Source: Flavobacterium sp.
GTDB taxonomy: Bacteria > Bacteroidota > Bacteroidia > Flavobacteriales > Flavobacteriaceae
NCBI GenBank assembly: GCA_024642295.1
Contig: JAHEBK010000092.1
Span: forward strand, 1-6,848
Direction: 5' to 3'
DNA length: 6,848 nucleotides
Shown here: one piece after another, positions 1 to 6,646 of the stretch
Layout: each line of letters begins with the position of its first letter
Position numbering within the stretch: position 1 is the stretch's first letter
The notes under the pieces: generated by a model
Databases searched by the model: none
What the model saw: only the letters and a program-made list of their open reading frames with translations
Told to the model about the DNA's origin: nothing
Program-made: the position numbers and the translations under genes

Positions 1-658
1 CAAATTCTATTATGGTTTAAAAGGAGCTATTTCCAAAGGTGAAGGTCGTAACTGGGTTAGAACATCTGATGACGGAATTGCTTTGACAGGAAAATTAGAA
101 TTGTTTCCATTAGGAGCTTTTACCAAGCATGGTTCTACTTTTGAAGCTGATTTGATGAGAGAGAAAACGCCAAAATTAATGTTGTCGGGAGCTTTTAATC
201 AAAATAATAAAGCATTAAGATCTCAAGGTGAGTTAGGAAGTCTTCTTTATGAATCTAGAACGTTGAAATCTGTTTTTGTGGATGCTATGTTTAAATATAA
301 TGGGTGGTCAGCAACTGGTGCCTATATGTCAAGAGCTACTCATAATCCTATTACTGTTGATGCTTTGGATATCACTAAAACTCAAGCCGTTTTTGTTGGT
401 CATGGTTATGACGCTCAATTGAGTTATGTTTTTCCATCGGAATATCAAATTATAGGACGTTTTTCTACTCAGAAAGTACATGATGACATTAAAACTAAAA
501 GCCCTAATGTAGATGAATATACGGTAGGATTGTCTAAATATTTGTACGGACATAAAATGAAAGTTCAGACTGAATTGACTTATGATAATGTAAATAAATT
601 TGGTGCTAGTGCAACTAATAATTGGTATGCTCGTTTTCAAGTTGAAATTGGATTATAA
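1..658 (+). CDS. phosphate-selective porin O/P-type outer-membrane protein, C-terminal part (5' end outside window)
   Basis: This is the 3' part of a gene for an outer-membrane beta-barrel of the OprP/OprO (Porin_O_P) type, which admits phosphate or polyphosphate. The frame is open from base 2 (base 1 closes the previous codon) to the TAA at 656-658, giving 218 visible residues. A TTG at 83 lies inside the continuing frame and is not the start. Seen directly: alternating polar/hydrophobic strands separated by short turns rich in Gly, Asn and Asp. The stretch EADLMREKTPKL is followed by a gel-like region, then KYNGWSATGAYMSR, and near the end YTVGLSKYLYGHKMKVQ; these match the family pattern as I know it. 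The chain ends in a final strand, WYARFQVEIGL, with Leu rather than the usual aromatic last residue. Its position directly before pstS supports phosphate as substrate. The exact substrate and the signal peptide cannot be judged here. Confidence 0.85.
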   Translation, partial: KFYYGLKGAISKGEGRNWVRTSDDGIALTGKLELFPLGAFTKHGSTFEADLMREKTPKLMLSGAFNQNNKALRSQGELGSLLYESRTLKSVFVDAMFKYNGWSATGAYMSRATHNPITVDALDITKTQAVFVGHGYDAQLSYVFPSEYQIIGRFSTQKVHDDIKTKSPNVDEYTVGLSKYLYGHKMKVQTELTYDNVNKFGASATNNWYARFQVEIGL

Positions 659-694
659 TAATCAGTTCGTATAAGTTGAAAGCATAAAGATTGA

Positions 695-723
695 ATAATA
701 TTAGCTTAACATAGGCTTAATAT
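695..723 (+). promoter_or_regulatory. Pho-box-like array upstream of pstS
   Basis: Three 7-bp half-sites lie at an exact 11-bp period: ATAATAT (695-701, weak), TTAACAT (706-712) and TTAATAT (717-723). Their 4-bp spacers are TAGC and AGGC. The Bacillus PhoP consensus (TTAACA-type repeats) and the E. coli Pho box (7-bp direct repeats, 4-bp spacer) have the same geometry. The half-sites start 37, 26 and 15 bases before the TAATTTTG box, in register with the array in front of pstC. The regulator is inferred; no response-regulator gene lies in the window. Confidence 0.7.
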
Positions 724-731
724 TAAGAAAG

Positions 732-739
732 TAATTTTG
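732..739 (+). promoter_or_regulatory. -7 promoter element of pstS
   Basis: TAATTTTG matches the Bacteroidota -7 consensus TAnnTTTG. Transcription would begin a few bases downstream, leaving an A-rich leader of roughly 20 bases before the ATG at 766. The surrounding bases GTAATTTTGTC recur unchanged upstream of pstC. No clear -33 TTG element is present; the Pho-box half-sites occupy that position, as expected for an activator-dependent promoter. Confidence 0.65.
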
Positions 740-765
740 TCGAAAATTAAACAAAAAATTAAAAA

Positions 766-1629
766 ATGAATAAATTTAAATTATTATTAATAGTACCATT
801 GATTGGTATGTTAAGTTGTGGTAAAGCAAAAACTGAAAATAAAGCTGAAGGAAATACTGAAGCAGCAGTTTCTGTAACTATCAAAGGAAGTGATACTGTT
901 TTACCTTTAGCTCAAAAAGAGGCTGAACAATTGATGAAAAATGACGCTAATATTAGTGTTACTGTTGTAGGTGGTGGTTCAGGTGTTGGTTTGACTGCTT
1001 TAATTGACGGTACTACTGATATCGCAATGGCTTCTAGAGATTTAAAAACTGATGAGAAATTGAAATTTGTTGAAAATAAAACAGAAATCGAAAAAGTAAT
1101 TATTGCTTTTGATGCTCTAGCGGTTATCGTTAATCCAGCAAATAAAGTATCTCAATTAACTCGTGAGCAATTAGAGAAAATTTACATTGGTGAAATCAAA
1201 AACTGGAAAGAAGTTGGTGGAGCTGACGAAAAAATCGTTGCTTATTCAAGAGAATCTTCTTCTGGAACTTATGAGTTTTTCAAAGAAGAAGTAATGGATA
1301 AGAAAAACTATGCTACTGACGTATTGAGCTTACCTGCAACTGGAGCTATTGTTCAAGCAGTAGGTCAAACAAAAGGAGCTATTGGTTATATTGGTTTAGC
1401 TTATGAAACTAAAGAAGTGAAACAATTAGCAGTTTCTTATGATCAAGGTAAAAATTACGTTGAACCTTCTGTAGCAAGTGCAAAAGATAAAACATACCCA
1501 ATTTCAAGACCATTGTTTTATATGTATAATAAAGTAAATGCAGCAAAAGTAAAATCAATCATTGATTATGCATTGTCTGAGGCAGGTCAAAAAGATGTAT
1601 CCGAAATAGGATATGTTCCATTGAACTAA
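766..1629 (+). CDS. pstS: periplasmic phosphate-binding lipoprotein PstS
   Basis: PstS is the substrate-binding protein of the high-affinity phosphate ABC transporter; it captures phosphate in the periplasm and passes it to PstC/PstA. The 287-residue product starts at ATG 766 behind an A-rich leader. Residues 1-18 form a lipoprotein signal (two Lys, hydrophobic core, GMLSC), so Cys18 should be lipidated. The sequence after Cys (GKAKTENK) is not acid-rich, which argues against surface export and for periplasmic anchoring; that is inference. PBP-domain motifs are GSDTV (41-45), GGGSGVG (69-75), ASRDL (89-93) and SRESSSGT (161-168), the last a classical phosphate-contact loop. GAIGYIG (204-210) and a C-terminal hinge region follow. 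It has its own promoter and a strong terminator directly behind it, so it is a monocistronic unit. Identification is firm; substrate specificity rests on the motifs and the pst context. Confidence 0.95.
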   Translation: MNKFKLLLIVPLIGMLSCGKAKTENKAEGNTEAAVSVTIKGSDTVLPLAQKEAEQLMKNDANISVTVVGGGSGVGLTALIDGTTDIAMASRDLKTDEKLKFVENKTEIEKVIIAFDALAVIVNPANKVSQLTREQLEKIYIGEIKNWKEVGGADEKIVAYSRESSSGTYEFFKEEVMDKKNYATDVLSLPATGAIVQAVGQTKGAIGYIGLAYETKEVKQLAVSYDQGKNYVEPSVASAKDKTYPISRPLFYMYNKVNAAKVKSIIDYALSEAGQKDVSEIGYVPLN

Positions 1630-1650
1630 TAAAAAGGTTAATTATTAAAT

Positions 1651-1692
1651 AAAAATAAAGGCTATTCTTAATTGGATAGCCTTTATTTTTTT
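1651..1692 (+). terminator. intrinsic terminator after pstS
   Basis: A perfect 15-bp inverted repeat has arms at 1651-1665 and 1676-1690 around the 10-base loop TCTTAATTGG. The arm core is AAAGGCTAT/ATAGCCTTT, followed by a T run through 1692. It lies 21 bases after the pstS stop and separates pstS transcription from pstCAB. Some read-through is possible and could set a high PstS-to-transporter ratio. Confidence 0.9.
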
Positions 1693-1723
1693 AGGTAGTC
1701 TTTGTTTTACAGGGAACCTCCTC

Positions 1724-1763
1724 TTAACATTAAGTTAACATAAGGTTAACGGTCTATAAACAT
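1724..1763 (+). promoter_or_regulatory. Pho-box-like array upstream of pstC
   Basis: Four 7-bp half-sites lie at an exact 11-bp period: TTAACAT (1724-1730), TTAACAT (1735-1741), TTAACGG (1746-1752) and TAAACAT (1757-1763). The spacers are TAAG, AAGG and TCTA. They begin 59, 48, 37 and 26 bases before the TAATTTTG box at 1783. The two leading copies are identical. The pattern fits tandem binding of a PhoB/PhoP-type OmpR-family regulator dimer. Confidence 0.78.
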
Positions 1764-1782
1764 TAAAGGGGTAGGTCTGGTG

Positions 1783-1790
1783 TAATTTTG
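1783..1790 (+). promoter_or_regulatory. -7 promoter element of pstCAB(-phoU)
   Basis: TAATTTTG is identical to the box before pstS, including flanking bases (GTAATTTTGTC). It stands at the same 26-base distance from an in-phase half-site. It overlaps the TTG at 1788-1790, so a transcript started here would not include that codon. This decides the choice of pstC start. Confidence 0.62.
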
Positions 1791-1811
1791 TCAAAAAATA
1801 AATATACTGAT

Positions 1812-3020
1812 TTGAAAACAAATTTAAAGCAGATTAAAGAGAAGATAATTGAATCTATTTTGATGTTGAGTAGTGTAACTACCAGTATTACAGTGATTTT
1901 GATTGTCTTTTTTTTATTTATCGAAGGGGCTGGAGTTTTTAGTAGAAAGCCTATTGATGATGGTTTTTTATTAGCAGTTGAAGCGAATAATCCAATAAAA
2001 AAATTATCACCATCTCAAGTCAAAGACGTTTACGATCAAAAGATTACTAACTGGAAAGAACTAGGAGGTAAAGATTTACCAATTGTTTTATTCAGAACTT
2101 CGGATATTACAGATTTTTATACGGAGGAAGAATTGGGTGAAAATTTCGAATATTTTCCTCAAAAAATCAATGAACTTATCGCTAAGACACCTGGTATCAT
2201 AGCGTTTTTCTCAGAAACATACAAAGCCAAAGATTTCACAGGAGTAGAATTAGATATCGACAAGATAACGGTTGCTAGTTTTTTATCTGGGGAAGAATGG
2301 TTTCCAACGGCACAGCCCATTGCTCAAATGGGAGTGAAGCCATTAATTTATGGTACTTTATGGGTGAGTTTTGGGGCTATCTTAATTGCTTTGCCGATAG
2401 GATTAGCTGCCGCAATTTATTTGAGCGAAATTGCCAAGAAAAAAACACGTAATTTATTAAAACCTTTAATCGAATTATTGGCTGGAATTCCATCAGTAGT
2501 TTATGGTTTTTTTGGACTGGTTATTATTGTGCCTTTAATTCAAAGTACCTTTAACTTACCTGTTGGTGAAACTGCTTTGGCAGGAAGTGTTGTGCTAGCG
2601 ATTATGGCTTTGCCAACAATCATTACGATTTCTGAAGATGCTATGCGTAATACACCACGTGCTATGAAAGAAGCTAGTTTAGCTTTGGGCGCTAGTCATT
2701 GGCAAACCATCTATAAAGTAGTAATTCCTTATTCTGCTTCTGGAATTACCGCTGGTGCCATTTTAGGCATCGGACGTGCAATTGGTGAAACAATGGCAGT
2801 ATTGATGGTAACAGGAAACGCGGCTGTCATACCGAATTCCTTTTTAGCACCAGTGAGAACTATTCCTGCAACTATTGCAGCTGAGTTAGGGGAAGCTCCA
2901 AATGGTGGATTGCATTATGAGGCTCTTTTTGCATTGGGTTGTATTTTGTTTATCATCACTTTTGGGATTAATATGTTGGTAGAAATAGTTACCAATAGAA
3001 AATCACATAAAAAACACTAA
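1812..3020 (+). CDS. pstC: phosphate ABC transporter permease PstC with PstS-like periplasmic insertion
   Basis: PstC is one of the two inner-membrane permeases of the Pst phosphate importer. The frame has no ATG before 1863. TTG 1788 is open but overlaps the -7 box, so I prefer TTG 1812 (402 residues); 1788 would add 8. After a Lys-rich amphipathic N-terminus comes membrane helix 1 (about 21-43). A periplasmic stretch of about 100 residues (49-152) follows, absent from the roughly 320-residue E. coli protein. It resembles PstS lobe 2 (see findings). The permease core then begins at FLSGEEWFP (157-165). It holds IYGTLWVS, the conserved LAGIPSVVYGFFG (223-235), the cytoplasmic EAA loop that contacts PstB (about 278-300, MKEASLALGAS), and GIGRAIGETMAV (319-330), a conserved permease segment. 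The core has several further hydrophobic helices. The stop is one base before pstA, so the two are translated together. Function is firm; the start codon is uncertain. Confidence 0.93.
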   Translation: MKTNLKQIKEKIIESILMLSSVTTSITVILIVFFLFIEGAGVFSRKPIDDGFLLAVEANNPIKKLSPSQVKDVYDQKITNWKELGGKDLPIVLFRTSDITDFYTEEELGENFEYFPQKINELIAKTPGIIAFFSETYKAKDFTGVELDIDKITVASFLSGEEWFPTAQPIAQMGVKPLIYGTLWVSFGAILIALPIGLAAAIYLSEIAKKKTRNLLKPLIELLAGIPSVVYGFFGLVIIVPLIQSTFNLPVGETALAGSVVLAIMALPTIITISEDAMRNTPRAMKEASLALGASHWQTIYKVVIPYSASGITAGAILGIGRAIGETMAVLMVTGNAAVIPNSFLAPVRTIPATIAAELGEAPNGGLHYEALFALGCILFIITFGINMLVEIVTNRKSHKKH

Positions 3021-3021
3021 T

Positions 3022-3900
3022 ATGGGTACTAAGAATAATCTAGTTAAAGAAAAAAGAAGGAATCAGAATATTGCTTTTGGAATTTTTAGTTTCATAAGTT
3101 ATAGTATTGTGGCTTTGTTATTTGTTATTTTAGCCTTTATTGTGGTAAAAGGAATTGGGGTTATAAGCTGGGAATTTATTTCGGCAATGCCAAAGGATGG
3201 GATGACCAGTGGAGGGATTTTTCCAGCCATAGTAGGAACCTTATGCTTGGTCGTAGTGAGTATGGTTTTTGCTTTTCCTGTTGGCGTTTTAGCTGCTTTA
3301 TATATGAATGAATATGTGAAAGAAGGATGGATAAAAAAAATCATCAAGCAAATGACAAACAATTTAGCAGGTGTTCCTTCCATTGTATTTGGACTTTTTG
3401 GAATGTCATTGTTTGTAAATAAATTAGGTTTTGGAGATTCGATTTTGGCTGGGGGATTAACACTTGGTTTATTAGTTTTGCCTGTTGTTATTCGTACTAC
3501 AGAAGAATCTTTAAAAGCTGTTGATGATACGTTTAGACAAGCGAGTTTGGGTCTAGGAGCTAGTAAATGGCAAACGACTCGAAATGTAGTTTTCCCAATT
3601 GCATTTCCTAATATTATTACGGGATTGATTTTGTCAATTGGACGTGTTTCGGGTGAAACGGCTCCTATCTTATTTACAGTTGCTGCTTATTTTTTGCCTA
3701 AATTACCAACTTCTATATTTGATCAAGCGATGGCATTGCCATATCACTTGTATGTAATTTCAACTAGTGGAACAAATATTGAGGCTTCTAGAGCAATGGC
3801 TTATGGAACCGCACTTATTTTGATTATAATTGTATTAATTTCCAATTTATTAGCGAATAGACTTCGTAAATATTATGGTAAAAAAGTAAAAATGAACTAA
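3022..3900 (+). CDS. pstA: phosphate ABC transporter permease PstA
   Basis: PstA pairs with PstC to form the membrane channel of the Pst importer. It has 292 residues, the normal size for the family, and starts at ATG 3022, one base after the pstC stop. Helix 1 is at about 20-43. The core starts near [11 protein letters not shown] (64-74), followed by [15 protein letters not shown] (113-127), the counterpart of the PstC segment. [15 protein letters not shown] (153-167) and the EAA coupling loop ([15 protein letters not shown], 171-185) precede [12 protein letters not shown] (205-216), which carries the conserved Gly-Arg and Gly-Glu-Thr/Ala. The last helix is at about 260-278, and the C-terminus is Lys-rich and cytoplasmic. 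Unlike PstC it has no enlarged periplasmic domain. It ends one base before pstB, which implies translational coupling. No internal promoter was seen. Confidence 0.95.
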   Translation: MGTKNNLVKEKRRNQNIAFGIFSFISYSIVALLFVILAFIVVKGIGVISWEFISAMPKDGMTSGGIFPAIVGTLCLVVVSMVFAFPVGVLAALYMNEYVKEGWIKKIIKQMTNNLAGVPSIVFGLFGMSLFVNKLGFGDSILAGGLTLGLLVLPVVIRTTEESLKAVDDTFRQASLGLGASKWQTTRNVVFPIAFPNIITGLILSIGRVSGETAPILFTVAAYFLPKLPTSIFDQAMALPYHLYVISTSGTNIEASRAMAYGTALILIIIVLISNLLANRLRKYYGKKVKMN

Positions 3901-3901
3901 C

Positions 3902-4654
3902 ATGCATAAAATAGTATCACAAAACGTAAATTTTTATTACGGAGAATCTCAAGCTTTACACGATATTTCTTTATCGATGAAAGAGAATACAGTGACAGCA
4001 CTTATTGGTCCTTCAGGTTGTGGAAAATCAACGTATTTGCGTTTATTGAATCGTATGAATGATTTGATTGATAACACCCAAATGTCCGGTACGATTACGA
4101 TTGATGGAGATGATATTTATGATAAAAATACCAATGTTGACGATTTAAGAAAAAACGTAGGGATGGTTTTTCAAAAACCAAATCCTTTTCCAAAATCGAT
4201 ATACGAAAATGTTGCTTATGGTTTAAGAGTAAACGGGATAAATGATAAGAAAATCATCGAAGAACGCGTTATCACTTCAATCAAACAAGTAGCACTTTGG
4301 GAAGAAGTAAAGGATAAATTACATAAATCAGCTTTTGAACTTTCAGGTGGACAACAACAACGTTTGTGTATTGCAAGAGCTTTAGCAATTCAACCTTCGG
4401 TATTGTTGATGGATGAACCAACTTCAGCTTTAGACCCTATTTCTACTTCAAAAGTGGAAGAGCTTATTTATGAATTGAAACAACAATATACAATCGTTAT
4501 TGTAACACATAATATGCAACAAGCGGGACGTGTAAGTGATAATACCGCTTTCTTTTATATGGGTGAGTTAATAGAGTTCGATAAAACCAAAACGATTTTT
4601 ACAAAACCATCAAAGAAACAAACAGAAGATTATATAACAGGAAGATTTGGTTAA
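3902..4654 (+). CDS. pstB: phosphate import ATP-binding protein PstB
   Basis: PstB is the cytoplasmic ATPase that powers phosphate import through PstC/PstA, acting as a dimer. It has 250 residues, typical length, with ATG at 3902 one base after the pstA stop. All ABC motifs are intact: Walker [10 protein letters not shown] (36-44), Q-loop [16 protein letters not shown] (88-103; this stretch with PNPFP is characteristic of PstB among ABC ATPases), signature LSGGQQQR (147-154), Walker B VLLMDEP (167-173), D-loop SALD (175-178) and switch His203 in [10 protein letters not shown]. The C-terminal part, [16 protein letters not shown] then [10 protein letters not shown], is the usual PstB ending. 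Nothing suggests damage. It is the last gene of the tightly packed pstCAB block; phoU follows after 96 bases. Confidence 0.97.
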   Translation: MHKIVSQNVNFYYGESQALHDISLSMKENTVTALIGPSGCGKSTYLRLLNRMNDLIDNTQMSGTITIDGDDIYDKNTNVDDLRKNVGMVFQKPNPFPKSIYENVAYGLRVNGINDKKIIEERVITSIKQVALWEEVKDKLHKSAFELSGGQQQRLCIARALAIQPSVLLMDEPTSALDPISTSKVEELIYELKQQYTIVIVTHNMQQAGRVSDNTAFFYMGELIEFDKTKTIFTKPSKKQTEDYITGRFG

Positions 4655-4704
4655 TATATTTGTTTTATCTATTATTGAATCATCCTCTGATGGTCATTAA
4701 TCTT

Positions 4705-4749
4705 TAAACAAATAAATGATTAAACCTTATAAACAAATAACCCATTAAA
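4705..4749 (+). repeat. imperfect tandem direct repeat in the phoU leader
   Basis: TAAACAAATAA-ATG-ATTAAA (4705-4724) recurs as TAAACAAATAA-CCC-ATTAAA (4730-4749), 17 of 20 bases identical at a 25-base period. The second copy abuts the phoU ATG at 4751 and so forms its initiation region. The rest of the 96-base pstB-phoU gap holds a weak hairpin (ATCATC ctct GATGGT, about 4679-4694) without a T run. A regulatory role is not established. Confidence 0.6.
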
Positions 4750-4750
4750 A

Positions 4751-5419
4751 ATGGCATCAACCTTAGAAATAGAGTTAGAAAAACTTAGAGAAATAATTAT
4801 TAAAATTGGTAATTTGGCAGAAAGCCAAGTTACAGAAGCTGCTAAATCAGTGCTTTCAGAACCTTTTTCTGAAGTGAAAGAAGTAAAGAAAACGGAAAAT
4901 AAAATTGACAAGCTAGATGTTAAAATTGATGATATCTGTCAAAGTATTTTTGCTTTACATCAACCTGTTGCTTCCGATTTAAGGTTTATTATGTCGGCAA
5001 TGCAAATGAGTAATGAAATCGAACGTATTGGCGATTTGGCAATGAGTATTATTAAGCAATCTAAAAGTATTAAGGAGAAGCATGAATTAGTGGCTAAGTT
5101 CAAAATTGCTGAAATTGCCAAAGAAGTAGAGGTAATTACGGCAAAGATGAATCGTTGTTTTAAAGAATTGGATGCATCCATAATTGAAGAAGTTTTTGCT
5201 TTGAATGATAGTGTTAAAAGTCAAAGTATTATTGCTATTGAAAATATCATAGGTGAAATGAAAAGCAACTCAAAGACGGTAATTTCAGGGACACATCTCA
5301 TTATTGCTTTAAAGCACATGGAACGTATTGCTGATCACAATTCGAATGTAGCCGAATCAATTTATTTTATGATTAATGCTAAGACCATTAAACACGAAAA
5401 GTTTACAGATAAAAAATAA
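4751..5419 (+). CDS. phoU: phosphate-signalling regulator PhoU
   Basis: PhoU is a cytoplasmic protein that links the Pst transporter to the Pho two-component system and restrains uptake and Pho signalling when phosphate is plentiful. The 222-residue product is the usual length and consists of two tandem three-helix PhoU domains. In the first, the acidic metal-type motif ENKIDKLDVKID (49-60) is followed by PVASDLRFI (72-80) and NEIERIGDLA (88-97). The second carries the matching helix ALKHMERIADHNSNVAE (186-202) and ends in YFMINAKTIKH, the family's common C-terminal pattern. The ATG at 4751 is preceded by an A-rich stretch; no Shine-Dalgarno sequence is visible. It lies 96 bases after pstB on the same strand with no terminator between, so it is probably co-transcribed with pstCAB. 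A long hairpin terminator follows its stop. Confidence 0.95.
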   Translation: MASTLEIELEKLREIIIKIGNLAESQVTEAAKSVLSEPFSEVKEVKKTENKIDKLDVKIDDICQSIFALHQPVASDLRFIMSAMQMSNEIERIGDLAMSIIKQSKSIKEKHELVAKFKIAEIAKEVEVITAKMNRCFKELDASIIEEVFALNDSVKSQSIIAIENIIGEMKSNSKTVISGTHLIIALKHMERIADHNSNVAESIYFMINAKTIKHEKFTDKK

Positions 5420-5444
5420 TTCGTCAAGCAAAATTATTTTTTTC

Positions 5445-5486
5445 AAACTGGTATTTAAATCGTATGATTTAAGTACCAGTTTTTTT
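5445..5486 (+). terminator. intrinsic terminator after phoU, between convergent genes
   Basis: A 17-bp stem has arms at 5445-5461 and 5466-5482, loop GTAT and one G-U wobble (arm core AAACTGGTA/GTACCAGTTT). It runs into a T tract to 5486. The minus-strand glycosyltransferase gene stops at 5485-5487, inside that T tract. The minus-strand side has only a short T run after the stem, so termination should be stronger for phoU than for the opposing gene. Confidence 0.87.
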
Positions 5487-6549
5487 ATTGGAACACTTCA
5501 AATAAATTTCCCCAATCAATAGTTGTTTCATTGTTTTTAAATCCTTTGAAAAGCATTCTTTCTTCTAAATCTTCGATTTTAAAATCTTCTTGTTTTGCAA
5601 ATGGACAAATACCTTCATTATGTAATTTTATAGCTAAATACTCTTGTTCGTATTGTCCAGGAGTTGGAATAAAAAAAGCCTTTTTCTCTAGCTTTGCCAA
5701 GTCCATAATAGAGGAATATCCTGACCGACATAAAACCAATTCACTTTCATTTAAAGCTTTTTCGAGCTGTTTGCTATTCATGAAATTGTAATAAGTAATT
5801 TGGTCTATTTGTTCTATTTTTTGTTCTTTTTCTACAGTGCCTTTGATGTATAATACGCTTCCTTTGTATTTTTTTATTTCACGTTGTAAATGCACATCAA
5901 GCATTCCTCTTTGAGGTTCAGGCCCAGAAAGGATTACGATTAAATCATATTGTTTTGGAATTTCTTTTTTATTAAATCTACTAATAGATCCTATGTATTT
6001 TAAATTCAAACTTTTGGATAGACTATGGCCTAATTTTCCTGTAAAATTTGAGTCACCACCGAAGTCAGGTACCCAACATTCCTGATATTTTTGTATAAAA
6101 AATTGGTGTAACAAAGTACTTAGCCAAGTGGTTTTTCCTGACAATACATTGAGTTGATGAGTCATATACACTGAAGGTACTTTCTGAGAATAACAACCCA
6201 ATCGATTGTCTGAAATTATACCTTCAATATCATATTGGTCAATCCATTTATGAATCAGTTTTTGTTCTGCCAAAACAGCTTTTATGATTTTGGGAATACT
6301 AAATAGTAGTTTCCATTTGAAATTTTTTCCTTTTTTGGAGTATTCAATTTGGTAAGAAGGCAGTTCTAAGGTTTTTATATATGGAAACTCTTTTTTAAGT
6401 AATCTCAAGGCATCACCATCCGAAGCGATGATGGGAATGTAATTGTGATGTTGTAATATTTTGATAATGGGAATACAACGTGTAGCATGTCCAAGTCCCC
6501 AGTTTAGCGGAGTAATTAATATTGTTTTGCTGTTGGTATCCATTTCCAT
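5485..6549 (-). CDS. MurG/GT28-like glycosyltransferase, acceptor unknown
   Basis: This is a GT-B fold glycosyltransferase related to MurG and family 28, which transfers a sugar from a nucleotide-sugar donor. I do not recognise a characterised orthologue. Numbering is from the upstream in-frame ATG at 6588 (367 residues). I prefer the Met at 6549 (residue 14; another Met is at 6543), because it puts the N-terminal loop GLGHATR (31-37) near residue 18, as in MurG, and leaves out an untypical 13-residue extension. Other motifs are IISDNRLG (124-131), the inter-domain VILSGPEPQRG (218-228), RSGYSSIMDL (288-297), which corresponds to the donor-binding RSG motif of MurG-like enzymes, and PTPGQYEQEYLA (308-319). 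There is no signal peptide or membrane helix, so it probably works on the inner face of the membrane or in the cytoplasm. It is convergent with phoU, and nothing links it to phosphate uptake. Confidence 0.82.
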   Translation of the reverse strand: MEMDTNSKTILITPLNWGLGHATRCIPIIKILQHHNYIPIIASDGDALRLLKKEFPYIKTLELPSYQIEYSKKGKNFKWKLLFSIPKIIKAVLAEQKLIHKWIDQYDIEGIISDNRLGCYSQKVPSVYMTHQLNVLSGKTTWLSTLLHQFFIQKYQECWVPDFGGDSNFTGKLGHSLSKSLNLKYIGSISRFNKKEIPKQYDLIVILSGPEPQRGMLDVHLQREIKKYKGSVLYIKGTVEKEQKIEQIDQITYYNFMNSKQLEKALNESELVLCRSGYSSIMDLAKLEKKAFFIPTPGQYEQEYLAIKLHNEGICPFAKQEDFKIEDLEERMLFKGFKNNETTIDWGNLFEVFQ

Positions 6550-6646
6550 ATTGATAAAAACTTTTTTGAAAGATACTAATTGTATCATTTCTAAAATGTT
6601 TGAAATGGTATTTTTAATTATTTCTTAAAAGTAAGTTCTTTTTTAG

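Noticed and set aside
329..640. 103-codon open frame on the minus strand opposite the porin gene
   Set aside because: Its translation is a low-complexity Ile/Ser/Phe-rich sequence with no family pattern, and it lies fully inside the well-supported porin frame.
659..694. Terminator after the porin gene
   Set aside because: I found no stem-loop with a T run between the porin stop and the pstS Pho-box array.
3099..3383. 94-codon minus-strand frame inside pstA
   Set aside because: It is antisense to a conserved membrane-protein gene; its composition mirrors the pstA codons and it has no promoter or motif.
4655..4662. TATATTTG after pstB as a separate phoU promoter
   Set aside because: It fits TAnnTTTG, but such octamers arise by chance in AT-rich DNA; no half-site array or -33 element precedes it, and it overlaps the end of the pstB frame region.
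4720..5181. Two minus-strand frames (4720-4911 and 4960-5181) over phoU
   Set aside because: They are shadows of the phoU coding sequence with no recognisable domain.
5531..5791. 86-codon plus-strand frame inside the glycosyltransferase gene
   Set aside because: It is Ser/Lys/Phe-rich, antisense to conserved glycosyltransferase motifs, and has no supporting signal.
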